Counted from the stretch's first letter, positions 43,278 to 53,319 are shown. The stretch is 64,000 bases of DNA from an uncultured Eubacteriales bacterium (GCA_934546935.1 CAKTEH010000003.1:62001-126000), one strand, 5' to 3'. Notes: generated by a model not told the origin, from the sequence alone. Program-made: numbers and translations.

Positions 43278-44762
43278 ATGGGAAAACCTACTGGGTTTAT
43301 GGAGTATGACCGGCAGAATGACCAGATTGTGCCGCCGCAACAGCGTATTGAAAATTTTGAGGAGTTCCATCGCCTGCTTCCGGAATCCGTACGCAGGAAT
43401 CAGGCGGCGCGCTGTATGGAGTGCGGCGTGCCCTTCTGCCAGGCCGGCGTCAACTACGGCTCCGGGTTCTCCGGCTGCCCGCTGCACAACCTGATCCCTG
43501 AGTGGAATGATATCCTGTATAAAGGCAATTACGATTATGCATTAGCCAGGCTTTTAAAAACCAATAATTTCCCGGAATTCACCGGGCGCGTGTGCCCGGC
43601 GCTGTGCGAGGCAGGCTGTACCTGCGGGCTGCATGGCGAGCCGGTAACGGTGCGCGACAATGAACTTGCGATTATTGAGCATGGCTTCGCCTCCGGCGCG
43701 ATGCACCCCCGTCCGCCCGCAGTGCGCACAGGCCTTCGCGTCGCGGTCATCGGTTCGGGCCCTTCAGGCTTGGCCTGTGCGGATACGCTTAACCGGCGCG
43801 GGCACAGCGTCGAGGTTTTTGAACGGGACGACCGCCCCGGCGGGCTGCTTATGTACGGTATCCCGAATATGAAGCTTGACAAGTCCGTTGTATCCCGGCG
43901 CATCAGTCTGATGGAAGAAGAGGGCGTTGAGTTCCACACGGGCGTCGACGCCGGGCGGGATATTGCCAAGGATGCGCTTTTACAACAATTTGACGCGGTG
44001 GTTTTGTGCTGCGGCGCCAAGCGTGCCCGTGACCTCAAGGCCCCGGGCCGGGACGCGAAGGGCATATATTTCGCCGTCGATTTCTTGAAATCCACCACAA
44101 AAAGCCTGCTGGACAACGGGCTTAAAGATGGCGGTTTCATCAGCGCAAAGGATAAGGATGTTGTTATCGTAGGCGGTGGAGATACCGGAAACGACTGCGT
44201 TGCCACGGCGATCCGCCATGGCTGCCACAGTGTCGTCCAGTTGGAAATGATGCCTAAGCCCCCCGCGCAGCGTCTTCCCTCCAACCCCTGGCCAGAATGG
44301 CCGCGGGTGGAAAAGACAGACTACGGGCAGGCGGAGGCGATCTATAAATTTGGTTCCGACCCGCGTATCTACCAGACGACGGTGAAGGAGTTTGTCTGCG
44401 ATGAATCCGGGATGCTGTCCGGCGTGCGCACCGTTGCGCTTGCGCCGGCAACAGATCCCGCAACCGGCCGGACGGCTATGCAGCCGGTCGAGGGCAGCGA
44501 GCAGCTGCTTCCTGCGCAGCTTCTTCTCATTGCGGCGGGCTTCACCGGCGCAGAGGATTATATCCCTGCGGCATTCGGCCTTCCCACCGATGTGCGCGGT
44601 AATATTGCCACATGCGCGCCCTACCGGACGCAGGAGGAGAAAATCTTTGTTGCCGGGGATGTACGGCGCGGGCAAAGCCTGGTGGTCTGGGCGATTTGTG
44701 AAGGACGAGGTGCAGCCCGGGCCGTTGACGAATATCTTATGGGCTACAGCGGGCTTGAATAG
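43278..44762 (+). CDS. gltD: Glutamate synthase small (beta) subunit
   Basis: 494-residue NAD(P)H-dehydrogenase subunit that feeds electrons to GltB. N-terminal Cys clusters for [4Fe-4S] (CMECGVPFC, then CPLHN and CPALCEAGCTCGLHG), an FAD-binding VIGSGPSGLACADT, and an NAD(P)-binding VVIVGGGDTGNDC. AAGGAGG precedes the ATG. Confidence 0.97.
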   Translation: MGKPTGFMEYDRQNDQIVPPQQRIENFEEFHRLLPESVRRNQAARCMECGVPFCQAGVNYGSGFSGCPLHNLIPEWNDILYKGNYDYALARLLKTNNFPEFTGRVCPALCEAGCTCGLHGEPVTVRDNELAIIEHGFASGAMHPRPPAVRTGLRVAVIGSGPSGLACADTLNRRGHSVEVFERDDRPGGLLMYGIPNMKLDKSVVSRRISLMEEEGVEFHTGVDAGRDIAKDALLQQFDAVVLCCGAKRARDLKAPGRDAKGIYFAVDFLKSTTKSLLDNGLKDGGFISAKDKDVVIVGGGDTGNDCVATAIRHGCHSVVQLEMMPKPPAQRLPSNPWPEWPRVEKTDYGQAEAIYKFGSDPRIYQTTVKEFVCDESGMLSGVRTVALAPATDPATGRTAMQPVEGSEQLLPAQLLLIAAGFTGAEDYIPAAFGLPTDVRGNIATCAPYRTQEEKIFVAGDVRRGQSLVVWAICEGRGAARAVDEYLMGYSGLE

Positions 44763-44788
44763 CCCGGGCAGCAGAAAGAAGGATAAGC

Positions 44789-44838
44789 AGAGGCAAAGGT
44801 GCCGCCGCAGGAACTGCGTGTGCCTTTGCCTCTTTTAT
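44789..44838 (+). terminator. Leader terminator/attenuator of amt with the same hexaloop hairpin as glnA
   Basis: Stem GAGGCAAAGG/CCTTTGCCTC (44790-44799 with 44823-44832) followed by TTTTATAT. The 5' arm can alternatively form AGGC-AAAGGT-GCCG, whose six-base loop (44795-44800) is identical to that in the glnA leader. It is 36 bases before amt and 27 after gltD. Confidence 0.6.
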
Positions 44839-44874
44839 ATACAAGCTGTAAAATGGAAAGGAAAGTGAAACAGA

Positions 44875-46572
44875 ATGACACTCGATTTTGTCAGCAGTGA
44901 AAGTATTGGATTTTGGACTTTGATTTGTCTGTGCCTGGTCTTTTTCATGCAGGGCGGCTTTGCCATGGTGGAAACCGGCATGACGCGTGCAAAAAATGCG
45001 GGCAACATCATTATGAAGAACCTTATGGATTTCTGTATCGGCACCGTCGCCTTCTGGATACTTGGCTATGGGCTGCTGTGCGGGACGGATGTAGGGGGCT
45101 TCGTGGGGAAACTTGTAAATCCGTTTGGAGACTTCTTTGCGGAAAATTGGAACCTCTTTTTCTTCAACCTTGTTTTCTGCGCGACTGCGGCAACCATTGT
45201 CTCCGGTGCGATGGCAGAACGTACGAAATTCTCCGCATACTGTCTGTACAGCCTGATGATTTCTTTGGTTATCTACCCGATTGAAGCGCACTGGATCTGG
45301 GGCGGCGGCTGGCTTTCCCAGCTTGGATTTGTCGACTTTGCGGGCAGCACGGCCGTGCATATGACCGGCGGCGTCTGCGCGCTGATCGGCGCAAAGTTCG
45401 TCGGGCCGCGTATCGGAAAATATACGAAAACCCCCGAAGGGAAAACCAGGGTCAACGCCATCCCCGGCCACTCCCTGACGCTGGCGGCGCTCGGCGTGTT
45501 CATCCTCTGGTTTTGCTGGTATGGCTTTAACGGCGCGGCTGCAACCGATACCTACTGGGCTGCACAGTGCCTGGTTACCACGACGATTGCTGCGGCAGTT
45601 GCGACCTGCGCTACGATGATCTTCACCTGGGTGAAAAACGGAAAACCCGATGTTTCCATGTCCTTAAACGGTTCGCTTGCCGGACTTGTTGCCATTACTG
45701 CCGGCTGTGCGGAAGTTACGGCGGTCGGGGCCGCTGTAATTGGGCTGGTAGCTGGTATTCTGGTAGTTATTGCCGTTGAATTCTTTGATATCAGGGCAAA
45801 GATCGACGACCCGGTCGGCGCAATTTCTGTACACGGCGTCTGCGGCGCAACCGGTACGCTGCTGGTGGGCTTGTTCAGCTATAAAAACGGCTTGTTCTAC
45901 GGCGGCGGCTTTAAGCTTTTGGGTGTTCAGGCACTTGGTGTTGTCAGTGTTATTGCCTGGGTTGCGGTCACCATCACCATTGTTTTCCTTGTAATTAAAA
46001 AGACGATCGGCCTGCGTGTATCCGAGCATGAAGAAATTGAAGGCCTTGACGCTTCTGAACATAACCTTGCGTCTTCCTATGCGGATTTTGTATCCACATC
46101 TGCGCTGACCTCCGGCGTATATGTACATGCGCCCGTATCGGCTGACAGCAAAAATGCGGGCATCCCGGTTGACGAGGCGGTCCCCGTCTACCTGCGCGGG
46201 ACCGATTCCCATCCGGAAGCCAAGCTTTCCAAGGTGGAGATTATCATGAATCAGGGCCGCTTTGAGACGCTGAAGGACGCGATGGAGGAAATCGGCGTCA
46301 CCGGCATTACTGTGACGCAGGTGCTGGGCTGCGGTACACAGAAGGGTGCAACCAAGAGTTACCGCGGCGTTCCGGTCGGCATGCAGCTTTTGCCGAAGAT
46401 GAAGGCGGAGATTGTGGTCTCCAAGGTACCGGCGGCGGAGGTGATCCGTGCGGCACGGCGCGCACTGTACACCGGCAATATCGGCGACGGAAAAATCTTT
46501 GTCTACGGTGTGGAAAATGTTGTGCGCGTGCGTACCGGCGAAGAGGGCTACGACGCGCTTCAGGGCGAATAA
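44875..46572 (+). CDS. amt: Ammonium transporter fused to a PII regulatory domain
   Basis: 565-residue fusion. Residues about 1-395 are an 11-helix Amt channel, with the twin-His elements (HMTGGVCALIGA and SVHGVCGATGT) and the WFCWYGFNG segment. A linker of about 60 residues follows, then a PII (GlnK/GlnB) domain from about 453 to 560 (KVEIIMNQGRFETLKDAM), a T-loop containing Tyr (TKSYRGVPVG) and the C-terminal IFVYGVENVVRVRTGE. Normally AmtB and GlnK are separate and GlnK plugs the channel; here the regulator is tethered. AAAGGAAAG precedes the start. Confidence 0.94.
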   Translation: MTLDFVSSESIGFWTLICLCLVFFMQGGFAMVETGMTRAKNAGNIIMKNLMDFCIGTVAFWILGYGLLCGTDVGGFVGKLVNPFGDFFAENWNLFFFNLVFCATAATIVSGAMAERTKFSAYCLYSLMISLVIYPIEAHWIWGGGWLSQLGFVDFAGSTAVHMTGGVCALIGAKFVGPRIGKYTKTPEGKTRVNAIPGHSLTLAALGVFILWFCWYGFNGAAATDTYWAAQCLVTTTIAAAVATCATMIFTWVKNGKPDVSMSLNGSLAGLVAITAGCAEVTAVGAAVIGLVAGILVVIAVEFFDIRAKIDDPVGAISVHGVCGATGTLLVGLFSYKNGLFYGGGFKLLGVQALGVVSVIAWVAVTITIVFLVIKKTIGLRVSEHEEIEGLDASEHNLASSYADFVSTSALTSGVYVHAPVSADSKNAGIPVDEAVPVYLRGTDSHPEAKLSKVEIIMNQGRFETLKDAMEEIGVTGITVTQVLGCGTQKGATKSYRGVPVGMQLLPKMKAEIVVSKVPAAEVIRAARRALYTGNIGDGKIFVYGVENVVRVRTGEEGYDALQGE

Positions 46573-46612
46573 ACACTCCTCCGCGAGCTTTGTCTTTAAC
46601 AGAGGGGGTTTT

Positions 46613-46655
46613 AAAAACGGAGGCTGTGTCCAAAAGGACGCAGCCTCCGTTTTTT
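46613..46655 (+). terminator. Terminator of the nitrogen-assimilation block
   Basis: Stem AACGGAGGCTG(TGTCC)/(GGACG)CAGCCTCCGTT followed by TTTTTT, 40 bases after amt. The rest of the gap to 46971 is AT-rich, with a TATAAT at 46829-46834 and a poor -35, the likely promoter of the next gene. Confidence 0.8.
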
Positions 46656-46971
46656 GCCCCGCCGTGTCAAACAGGCCTGCAAATTAAAATATGTTCCATA
46701 ATTTGATCTGATATTTATACATAAAAAGAAACAGGGAGAGTTATTTTCAAAATTAATGTATAATTCGGATAATCTTTGATTTTAACATCAATCCCCTTTT
46801 TAGACTTTTTTAGACTGCAAAATTTTGGTATAATCACTTATGAGCTGATGAGAATTTATACGTTTATATTCGGGAATCCCGGACTCCGTTTGCAATTCTG
46901 CGGCATGGGCAGAGAGATATACGGTACTATGCTGCTGGAATAAAAAATATGATCAGGAGGACAAAACAGGC

Positions 46972-48846
46972 ATGTGTATGAAGAAACTCTTTGCGCTTTT
47001 GACTGCGGTGTTACTGTTAGCCGCGCTTTTCAGCGGTTGTGCAGGCGATGCGGGCAAAGATCCGTCGGGCCAGGATCCCAGCGGCGTGGGTGATGTGCCG
47101 GATGATGGCGGCGCACCGGACAAAAGCAGCGGTGATGTGCCGGATGAAAACGCCGGGCTTTTCCGCATCTCCTGGCTTGGCCGTGAAAACAGCCCGGAAA
47201 ACGTAAAAATGGCCCGCGAAGGGAACTACGCAAATTATAATGCCCTCATCGATATTTTTGCGCAGTATGGCTTTACCCTTGATTCTTCCGTCGTTTCGTT
47301 TGAGGTCTATACTTCTACCGTCAACTCACTTGCCGCTTCCGGTACGCTCCCGGACACCTATCTGTGCTACGGCGCGATTGACAACAATACCATTGTCAAC
47401 TGGATTGAAAACGGCCAGCTGCTGTCCTGCTCCGAAATTATGGAGTATTCTTCGGGTAATATGGCAAAGTTTTTTGCCGAAGACGGCCAGCTCAGCTGGG
47501 CCCGCGCAGCCGCTACCTACACTGACGGCGACTGGTACTATGTCTTCGTCACCAACAACCCCGCCCGCAGCATCCAGATTCAGGAAGCTGATGGTCCGCT
47601 GCGCGTGGTAACGCAGATTCACGGCGCCTATTCGGTCTCAATCCGGCAGGACTGGCTGGATGCGCTCGGCCTGGCCATGCCGCAGACGGCTGAAGAGTAC
47701 TACGACGCCTGCCTGGCCATGAACAAAAACGACGTCAACGGCAACGGCGCAAACGACGAACGCATCATTATGGGCCTTGGCACCGAATATCAGTATCAGG
47801 GCGTCGGCCAGTGGTTCGGCCTGCCGTATATGGATTTCATGGAAGACCCCTCCACCGGCGAGGTGGAAGTCGGCATTTTAAAAGAGGGTTTTGCCGACTG
47901 GGCAAGCTATCTCCACCAGTTCCATGCAAACGGCATCATCTATAATAATGAAGGCGGGCATCCATGGATTAATACCGCTACCTATCTGGCGGAGAATAAC
48001 GTCATCTCCTGGACCATTATGCAGGATACGGTCTGGTCCAGCGGCCGGACGAATACGGGCCTGGACAGCTGCAATTACCAGCCCATGCCCATTATCGCCG
48101 CAGTTGAAGGCGTCGCGCCGCGCCTGATCCTTCAGGAGGCTACCGCAGGCGAATGGGGCATCGCCTATAATGCAAACTCCATTACCCCCGAAGCTGCCGC
48201 AGCTTATGTTGACTGCATGTACAGTGAAGAACTCTATCTGCTGCGTTATTTCGGCATCGAAGGCAAGTCCTGGGAGCGCATGGACGACGGTATGATTGAT
48301 GACTTCACCCAGCGCGCCGGTTATGAAAAGGGCGATATCGAAAATCAGTACATGGCTTTGGGCAAGATGGAAAACAGCTTTACCGGCATGCACAACTTCT
48401 TCCCGACCCCGTCTGACGCCAACCTCTGGGCGCCGAACGCCAGGGTCTATTCCTCCTATCAGGAAGCGCTTGACAACGGCGAACCTTATGCACAGAATAA
48501 TTATGACCAGGAGCGGTGGATGGATCTGAATGACTGGGACGAGGAAAGCCCCTGCCACAAGTTCCTTAAACAGATCGCCGCGTATGGTGAGGAAAACATC
48601 AACTGGTGCGCATATTATACCTTTATCACCCTGCCGACCCTTGAGGAGTCCGACACGCAGAATATGTATGCGACCGACCTGAAAACCTATCTGCTGGAAA
48701 CCGCGACAAAAATGGTCACCGGGGAATATTCGGTTGACAGCATCCAGCAGCATATCGATTACTGCTATGATACCCTTGGCCTTCAGGAATACCTCGACGT
48801 CCAGCAGGCGCGCATAGACCGCTTTATGGATGCGATGGGACTGTAA
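46972..48846 (+). CDS. Extracellular solute-binding lipoprotein 1 (LplA-like paralogue)
   Basis: 624 residues: a type II signal peptide with lipobox Cys23 (LFSGCAG), a Gly/Asp-rich linker to about 60, then a large two-lobed ABC-type solute-binding fold. It has a calcium-loop-like DVNGNGANDE (254-263) as in LplA-type sugar-binding proteins. AGGAGG lies 11 bases before the first ATG; the ATG two codons on is an alternative. No permease or ATPase is adjacent. It shares motifs across its length with the three other proteins in this block (YSSGNM, IRQDWLD, EYYDACL, YNNEGGHPW). The ligand is probably an oligosaccharide, judged only by the neighbouring GH51. Confidence 0.88.
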   Translation: MCMKKLFALLTAVLLLAALFSGCAGDAGKDPSGQDPSGVGDVPDDGGAPDKSSGDVPDENAGLFRISWLGRENSPENVKMAREGNYANYNALIDIFAQYGFTLDSSVVSFEVYTSTVNSLAASGTLPDTYLCYGAIDNNTIVNWIENGQLLSCSEIMEYSSGNMAKFFAEDGQLSWARAAATYTDGDWYYVFVTNNPARSIQIQEADGPLRVVTQIHGAYSVSIRQDWLDALGLAMPQTAEEYYDACLAMNKNDVNGNGANDERIIMGLGTEYQYQGVGQWFGLPYMDFMEDPSTGEVEVGILKEGFADWASYLHQFHANGIIYNNEGGHPWINTATYLAENNVISWTIMQDTVWSSGRTNTGLDSCNYQPMPIIAAVEGVAPRLILQEATAGEWGIAYNANSITPEAAAAYVDCMYSEELYLLRYFGIEGKSWERMDDGMIDDFTQRAGYEKGDIENQYMALGKMENSFTGMHNFFPTPSDANLWAPNARVYSSYQEALDNGEPYAQNNYDQERWMDLNDWDEESPCHKFLKQIAAYGEENINWCAYYTFITLPTLEESDTQNMYATDLKTYLLETATKMVTGEYSVDSIQQHIDYCYDTLGLQEYLDVQQARIDRFMDAMGL

Positions 48847-48871
48847 GACGTAAGACGGACTTTTCCCTTTC

Positions 48872-48906
48872 CGGCTGCGCAGAACTTGCGCAGCCGTCTT
48901 TTTTTT
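48872..48906 (+). terminator. Terminator of solute-binding lipoprotein 1
   Basis: Ten-pair stem CGGCTGCGCA/TGCGCAGCCG followed by TCTTTTTTTT. Confidence 0.8.
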
Positions 48907-48972
48907 GCCTGCCGGGGGATATGACGGATTGTGAATTTAGTCATTTATTTTCCGGTTCCGAAGAATCGTAAA

Positions 48973-49000
48973 TTTACACATAAAAGATATGTGTTAGAAT
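48973..49000 (+). promoter_or_regulatory. Promoter of solute-binding lipoprotein 2
   Basis: TTTACA (48973-48978), 16-base spacer, TAGAAT (48995-49000), about 58 bases before the start. Confidence 0.5.
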
Positions 49001-49057
49001 ACTGATGGATTTTTTACATTTTCTTAAAATCTGAAGAAAGGAAAGGGAGAAAAGAAA

Positions 49058-50941
49058 ATGAACGCAAAACGAATCCTTGCCCTGATGGCGGCGCTTTTGA
49101 TGATTATCGCATTATTCAGCGCCTGTGCAAATGATTCGGGCAAGAAAGACAACACCGGCGATGTTGGCAAAACGGGCGATGGGAAAACCAACGACGATAA
49201 GTCCAACGACAATACCGGAGACGATACCCCCGACGAACTGGAAATCGAAAAAATCGATTACATGGCTTTCGACCTTGCCCCGGCTAAGGACAACTACAAT
49301 GCTGCCCTTGAAAGAGGCGATGCGAACCTTCTCCAGTGCGTGGAAAACCAGCATAAGTATGGTATTGAGGTTGAAGCGAGCTTTGTCTCCAGCGAAACCT
49401 ACTCCAGCGTAATCAGCTCCTCCGCCGCGTCCGGCGCCCTGCCGGAGGTTTTCTTTGCCGGCGGCAACGTGCTCGACGCTGCAACCTATCGCAGCTGGAT
49501 CGATGCAGGGATGTTCCTGTCCCTTAACGAGGTTATGGAGCACTCCTCCGGCAACATGATTAAAGCTTTTGGTGACGATGGGATTTATGCTTGGGGCCGC
49601 GCGATGGAGACCGTCGACGGCGACTGGTATGGCGTAACCATGACCAATGCGACCTGCCCGTCCATCCAGATCACGGAATCCGACGGCCCGCTGCGCATGA
49701 AGACGCAGGTTCACGGCGCCTATGACCTGATGATCCGCCAGGACTGGCTGGATGACCTTGGCCTTGGTATGCCGCAGACGGTAGAGGAATATTATGAAGC
49801 CTGCTTGAAGATGAATACCGAAGACGTCAACGGCAATGGTATGAACGACGAGCGTATTATTACCGCACTCGGCGGCGCATGGCAGTACATGGGTATTGGC
49901 CAGTGGTACGGCCTGTCGCTCAATGACTTCATTGAAGACCCGTCTTCCGGCGAAGTCGAAGTCAATATCTTAAAGGAAGGCTTTGCCCCGTGGGTTGAAT
50001 ACATGAACCGCCTGTATTCCAACCAGCTGATCTACAACAACGAAGGCAGACATCCGTGGGTGCAGTATGCTACCTACATTGCAGAAGATAACGTGATTTC
50101 CTGGTTTCTGATGGTTGATACCCTTTGGTCTTCCGCACGTTCCGCGTGCCCGGATGCCGACTGCAACTACCAGCCGCTGCCGATTTACCAGGCTGTGGAA
50201 GGTATTGCGCCGCGTGTCGTTGTCCAGGAAGCGCATGCCGGCAACTGGCCGATGAACTTCAATGCGGACACCTGCTCCCCGGAGAAGGCTGCAAAGATGA
50301 TCGACTGCATCTACTCTTATGAGCAGTGGCTGCTGAAGTACTACGGCGTCGAAGGCTATGCTTGGGAATATGCCGAGGATGGAAAGACGATCGTTGACTA
50401 TACCGCTGCTGAAGGCTATGTCAAGGGCGATATCGACAACCAGTATCTGGCCCTTCAGGACATGTCCGACAACTGGTCTGACTTTATGACCTATTTCCCG
50501 AGCCCCTTTATGAAGGATCTTTGGGCGTCCGACGCCCTGGTTTACTCCAGCCATGCGGAAGCTCTGGAAGCCGGTGAGCCTTATGCAGAAAACGGCCTGA
50601 CCGAAGAATCCTGGATGGCGCAGTACAGCTGGGACGAGGAAAGCCCGCTGCACAAGTTCTTAGGCTATATTGCTGAAATCGGCGATGAAAACATCAACTG
50701 GGCTGCTTATTACTCATTCCCGGCACTGGCAACGGAAGATGAGCTGCTGATCCAGAACGACTACGGCAACGAGCTGAAGACCTATCTCCAGGAAACCACC
50801 ACCAAGCTGATCATCGGCGACTACAATATTGCGGATCTGCAGTCCTATATTGACTACGCTTATGAAAACCTCTATTTCCAGGAGTACATTGATGCCCAGC
50901 AGGGCCGTGTCGACCGCTTCCTTGAGGCGATTGGCCGCTAA
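49058..50941 (+). CDS. Extracellular solute-binding lipoprotein 2
   Basis: 627 residues with lipobox Cys23 (LFSACAN), a Lys/Asp-rich linker, and the same fold and calcium-like loop (DVNGNGMNDE) as lipoprotein 1. It is much closer to lipoprotein 4 than to 1 or 3: both share EIEKIDYMAFDL, ETYSSVISSSAA, and the end DAQQGRVDRFLEAIGR. GAAAGGAAAGGGAG precedes the start. Its own promoter and terminator make it a separate transcription unit. Confidence 0.88.
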   Translation: MNAKRILALMAALLMIIALFSACANDSGKKDNTGDVGKTGDGKTNDDKSNDNTGDDTPDELEIEKIDYMAFDLAPAKDNYNAALERGDANLLQCVENQHKYGIEVEASFVSSETYSSVISSSAASGALPEVFFAGGNVLDAATYRSWIDAGMFLSLNEVMEHSSGNMIKAFGDDGIYAWGRAMETVDGDWYGVTMTNATCPSIQITESDGPLRMKTQVHGAYDLMIRQDWLDDLGLGMPQTVEEYYEACLKMNTEDVNGNGMNDERIITALGGAWQYMGIGQWYGLSLNDFIEDPSSGEVEVNILKEGFAPWVEYMNRLYSNQLIYNNEGRHPWVQYATYIAEDNVISWFLMVDTLWSSARSACPDADCNYQPLPIYQAVEGIAPRVVVQEAHAGNWPMNFNADTCSPEKAAKMIDCIYSYEQWLLKYYGVEGYAWEYAEDGKTIVDYTAAEGYVKGDIDNQYLALQDMSDNWSDFMTYFPSPFMKDLWASDALVYSSHAEALEAGEPYAENGLTEESWMAQYSWDEESPLHKFLGYIAEIGDENINWAAYYSFPALATEDELLIQNDYGNELKTYLQETTTKLIIGDYNIADLQSYIDYAYENLYFQEYIDAQQGRVDRFLEAIGR

Positions 50942-50998
50942 GCCGGAAAATTAATAGAAAAATAATAATTCGGGATTTTATCTCCCCCGGCATTTCTG

Positions 50999-51033
50999 GG
51001 CCGCATCCTGCAACAGGATGCGGCCATTTTTTG
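50999..51033 (+). terminator. Terminator of solute-binding lipoprotein 2
   Basis: Twelve-pair stem GGCCGCATCCTG/CAGGATGCGGCC with a CAA loop, then ATTTTTTG. The remaining gap to 51447 is AT-rich non-coding sequence with the next promoter. Confidence 0.85.
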
Positions 51034-51282
51034 TCTTTTATAACCGGAATAGGCGTTTTATAATATAAATTGTATATAGAATTGGGAATGCGCGCGGTTT
51101 TGACGGGGGATTGGAACATATGGCCGGAAAAGATGGGTAAATATGGGAATATGATAAATCATATATAGTTATAGAAGAAATATCCTGCTTATCCTGAAAA
51201 AAAAAGAAAAATTTTGAATTTATGCGGGATGGTTTTGTAGTAAGTTACAAATTCTGCAATGAAATCTTGTTTGATTTGGATA

Positions 51283-51311
51283 TTGTTTTTTTGTTTTGCT
51301 TTGTTTATAAT
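51283..51311 (+). promoter_or_regulatory. Promoter of solute-binding lipoprotein 3
   Basis: TTGTTT (51283-51288), 17-base spacer, TATAAT (51306-51311), leaving a leader of about 130 bases. Confidence 0.5.
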
Positions 51312-51447
51312 CTGTATATAAATTATTAATTTGATTTAACAACTCTTCTGCTTCCCCGCGTACCCGGGGAAAATAGCTGCGAGGGATTTCTTCTGAGTCT
51401 TTTGCGTGTTCTTAAGGTTAAATATAGAGAAAGAAAGGAGAAACACG

Positions 51448-53319
51448 ATGAACACGAAACGCATTCTTGCTTTGCTTGCCGCATTGCTGATGCTGGTCTG
51501 CCTGTTCGCCGGGTGCTCGAACGATTCGGGCAAAACCAACGACGGCAAGAACCAGGGCCAAAGCGATGATAAGGGCAAGACCGACGACAAACAGGGCGAC
51601 GATACGCCGAACACGGATGAGCTTGAGACGATTACGTATCTTGCTTATGCCAGAAGCGACAACTACACGACCTGGGTGAATGCAGAAAGCCATGCAAACC
51701 TCGACAAGTGCGTGGAAAACCAGCACCAGTACGGTTTTGAGGTTGAGACCAGCTTCTGCGATCCGGAAGTTTATACCTCTACGGTAACTTCCCTTGCCGC
51801 AGCAGGCAACCTGCCGCAGGTGTTCGGTACCTACGGCGCGATCGACTCCACAACGCTCGTTGACTGGACCGACCGCGGCATGCTGCTCTCCTGCTCGGAA
51901 GTCCTTGAGTATTCTTCGGGCAACATGATCAAGGCGTTTGGCGACGACGGCCTGTATGACTGGGCCCGTGCAAAAGCTACACACCATGACGGCGACTGGT
52001 ATATCGTCATGATCACCAATGACCCGGCGCGCGGCCTGCGCATCACCGAGGAAGACGGCGAGTATCGCGTCAACGTCCAGCTCCACGGCATTTACTCCTG
52101 GCCGATCCGTCAGGACTGGCTGGATGACCTCGGCCTGGATATGCCGACGACTCCGCAGGAGTATTTTGATGCCTGCCTGATGATGCACGAACAGGATGTC
52201 AACGGGAACGGCCAGAAGGATGAGCGTATCATTGTCGGTCTGGGCACCGCATACCAGCAGCAGGGCCCGGGCTTCTGGTACGGCCTGCCGTATCAGGACT
52301 TCTTCTCTGACCCGACCTCCGGACAGGTTGAAGTTGGTATGCTTTATGAAGGCTATGCCGACTGGACTACCTATATGGCGCAGTTCTATGATAACGGCAT
52401 GCTGTACGCCAACGAAGGCGGCCATCCGTGGAGCAACACGTCGACCTTTATCGCAGAAAACAACTGCATTTCCTGGGAGATGCAGGCAAACGCAATCTGG
52501 AGCCAGGGCCGCAATAATACCGGCGACGAAGATGCCTATTATAAGCCGATGCCCATCATCGCTGCGGTTGACGGCGTAAAGGCCCGTATCCTTGCGCAGG
52601 ATGCTACCGCTGCTGAGTGGGGCATGAGCTTCAACGCGAATACCTGCTCCCCGCAAACTGCCGCGAAGTTCACCGACTGCGTCTATTCCTACGAGCAGTT
52701 CCTGCTCCGTTACTACGGCATTGAAGGCGTTGCATGGGAATATGAAGAAGACGGCAAACATATCGACCAGTTCAGCACCCATGAAGGCTATGTAAAGGGC
52801 GACATCCCGTCCGACTACATGTCTGTCGACCAGATTGACACTTCCTGGGCTGGCTTCCTCGGCTACTTCCCGATCCCCTACTTCAAGGATCTGTGGGACC
52901 CGACAGCTGTGACCTACTACTCCGCGCAGGAAGCCATTGACGCAGGCGAGCCCTACGCCGAAGGCAGCACGACGCGCGAAATCTGGATTGGCAACCAAAT
53001 CCCGGCGATTGACTACGACCAGCCCAACTGGCAGACCCTGAACGCAGTTGCAGAATACGGCGAGAAGAACATCAACTTCGCCTGCTACTACGATTTCGAG
53101 ACGCTTCCGACCGCTGAAGAAGCCGCCCTTCAGGCTGAACTTGGTTCCGACCTGAAGACCTATATCATCGAAGTCGGTACCAAGCTGATCATCGGCGACT
53201 ACAATGTTGCAGACCTGCAGAGCTATATCGATTATGCGTACGACAACCTCGGGCTCCAGGAGTATCTGGACGTCCAGCAGGCGCGTGTCGACCGCTTCTT
53301 CGCGGCTATGGGCCGGTAA
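51448..53319 (+). CDS. Extracellular solute-binding lipoprotein 3
   Basis: 623 residues with lipobox Cys23 (LFAGCSN), a charged linker, and the shared fold; the calcium-like loop reads DVNGNGQKDE. It resembles lipoprotein 1 more than 2 and 4 (ending LQEYLDVQQARVDRF). The start at 51448 has GAAAGGAG upstream; the frame extends 14 codons further up without a site. Confidence 0.87.
   Translation: MNTKRILALLAALLMLVCLFAGCSNDSGKTNDGKNQGQSDDKGKTDDKQGDDTPNTDELETITYLAYARSDNYTTWVNAESHANLDKCVENQHQYGFEVETSFCDPEVYTSTVTSLAAAGNLPQVFGTYGAIDSTTLVDWTDRGMLLSCSEVLEYSSGNMIKAFGDDGLYDWARAKATHHDGDWYIVMITNDPARGLRITEEDGEYRVNVQLHGIYSWPIRQDWLDDLGLDMPTTPQEYFDACLMMHEQDVNGNGQKDERIIVGLGTAYQQQGPGFWYGLPYQDFFSDPTSGQVEVGMLYEGYADWTTYMAQFYDNGMLYANEGGHPWSNTSTFIAENNCISWEMQANAIWSQGRNNTGDEDAYYKPMPIIAAVDGVKARILAQDATAAEWGMSFNANTCSPQTAAKFTDCVYSYEQFLLRYYGIEGVAWEYEEDGKHIDQFSTHEGYVKGDIPSDYMSVDQIDTSWAGFLGYFPIPYFKDLWDPTAVTYYSAQEAIDAGEPYAEGSTTREIWIGNQIPAIDYDQPNWQTLNAVAEYGEKNINFACYYDFETLPTAEEAALQAELGSDLKTYIIEVGTKLIIGDYNVADLQSYIDYAYDNLGLQEYLDVQQARVDRFFAAMGR

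Noticed and set aside
51418..52998. A 526-codon open frame antisense to solute-binding lipoprotein 3, and similar long antisense frames under GH51 (54525-55697) and hppA (58859-59896)
   Set aside because: They mirror the codon bias of the real gene on the other strand, have no ribosome sites and no family features; the sense genes have signal peptides or catalytic motifs.
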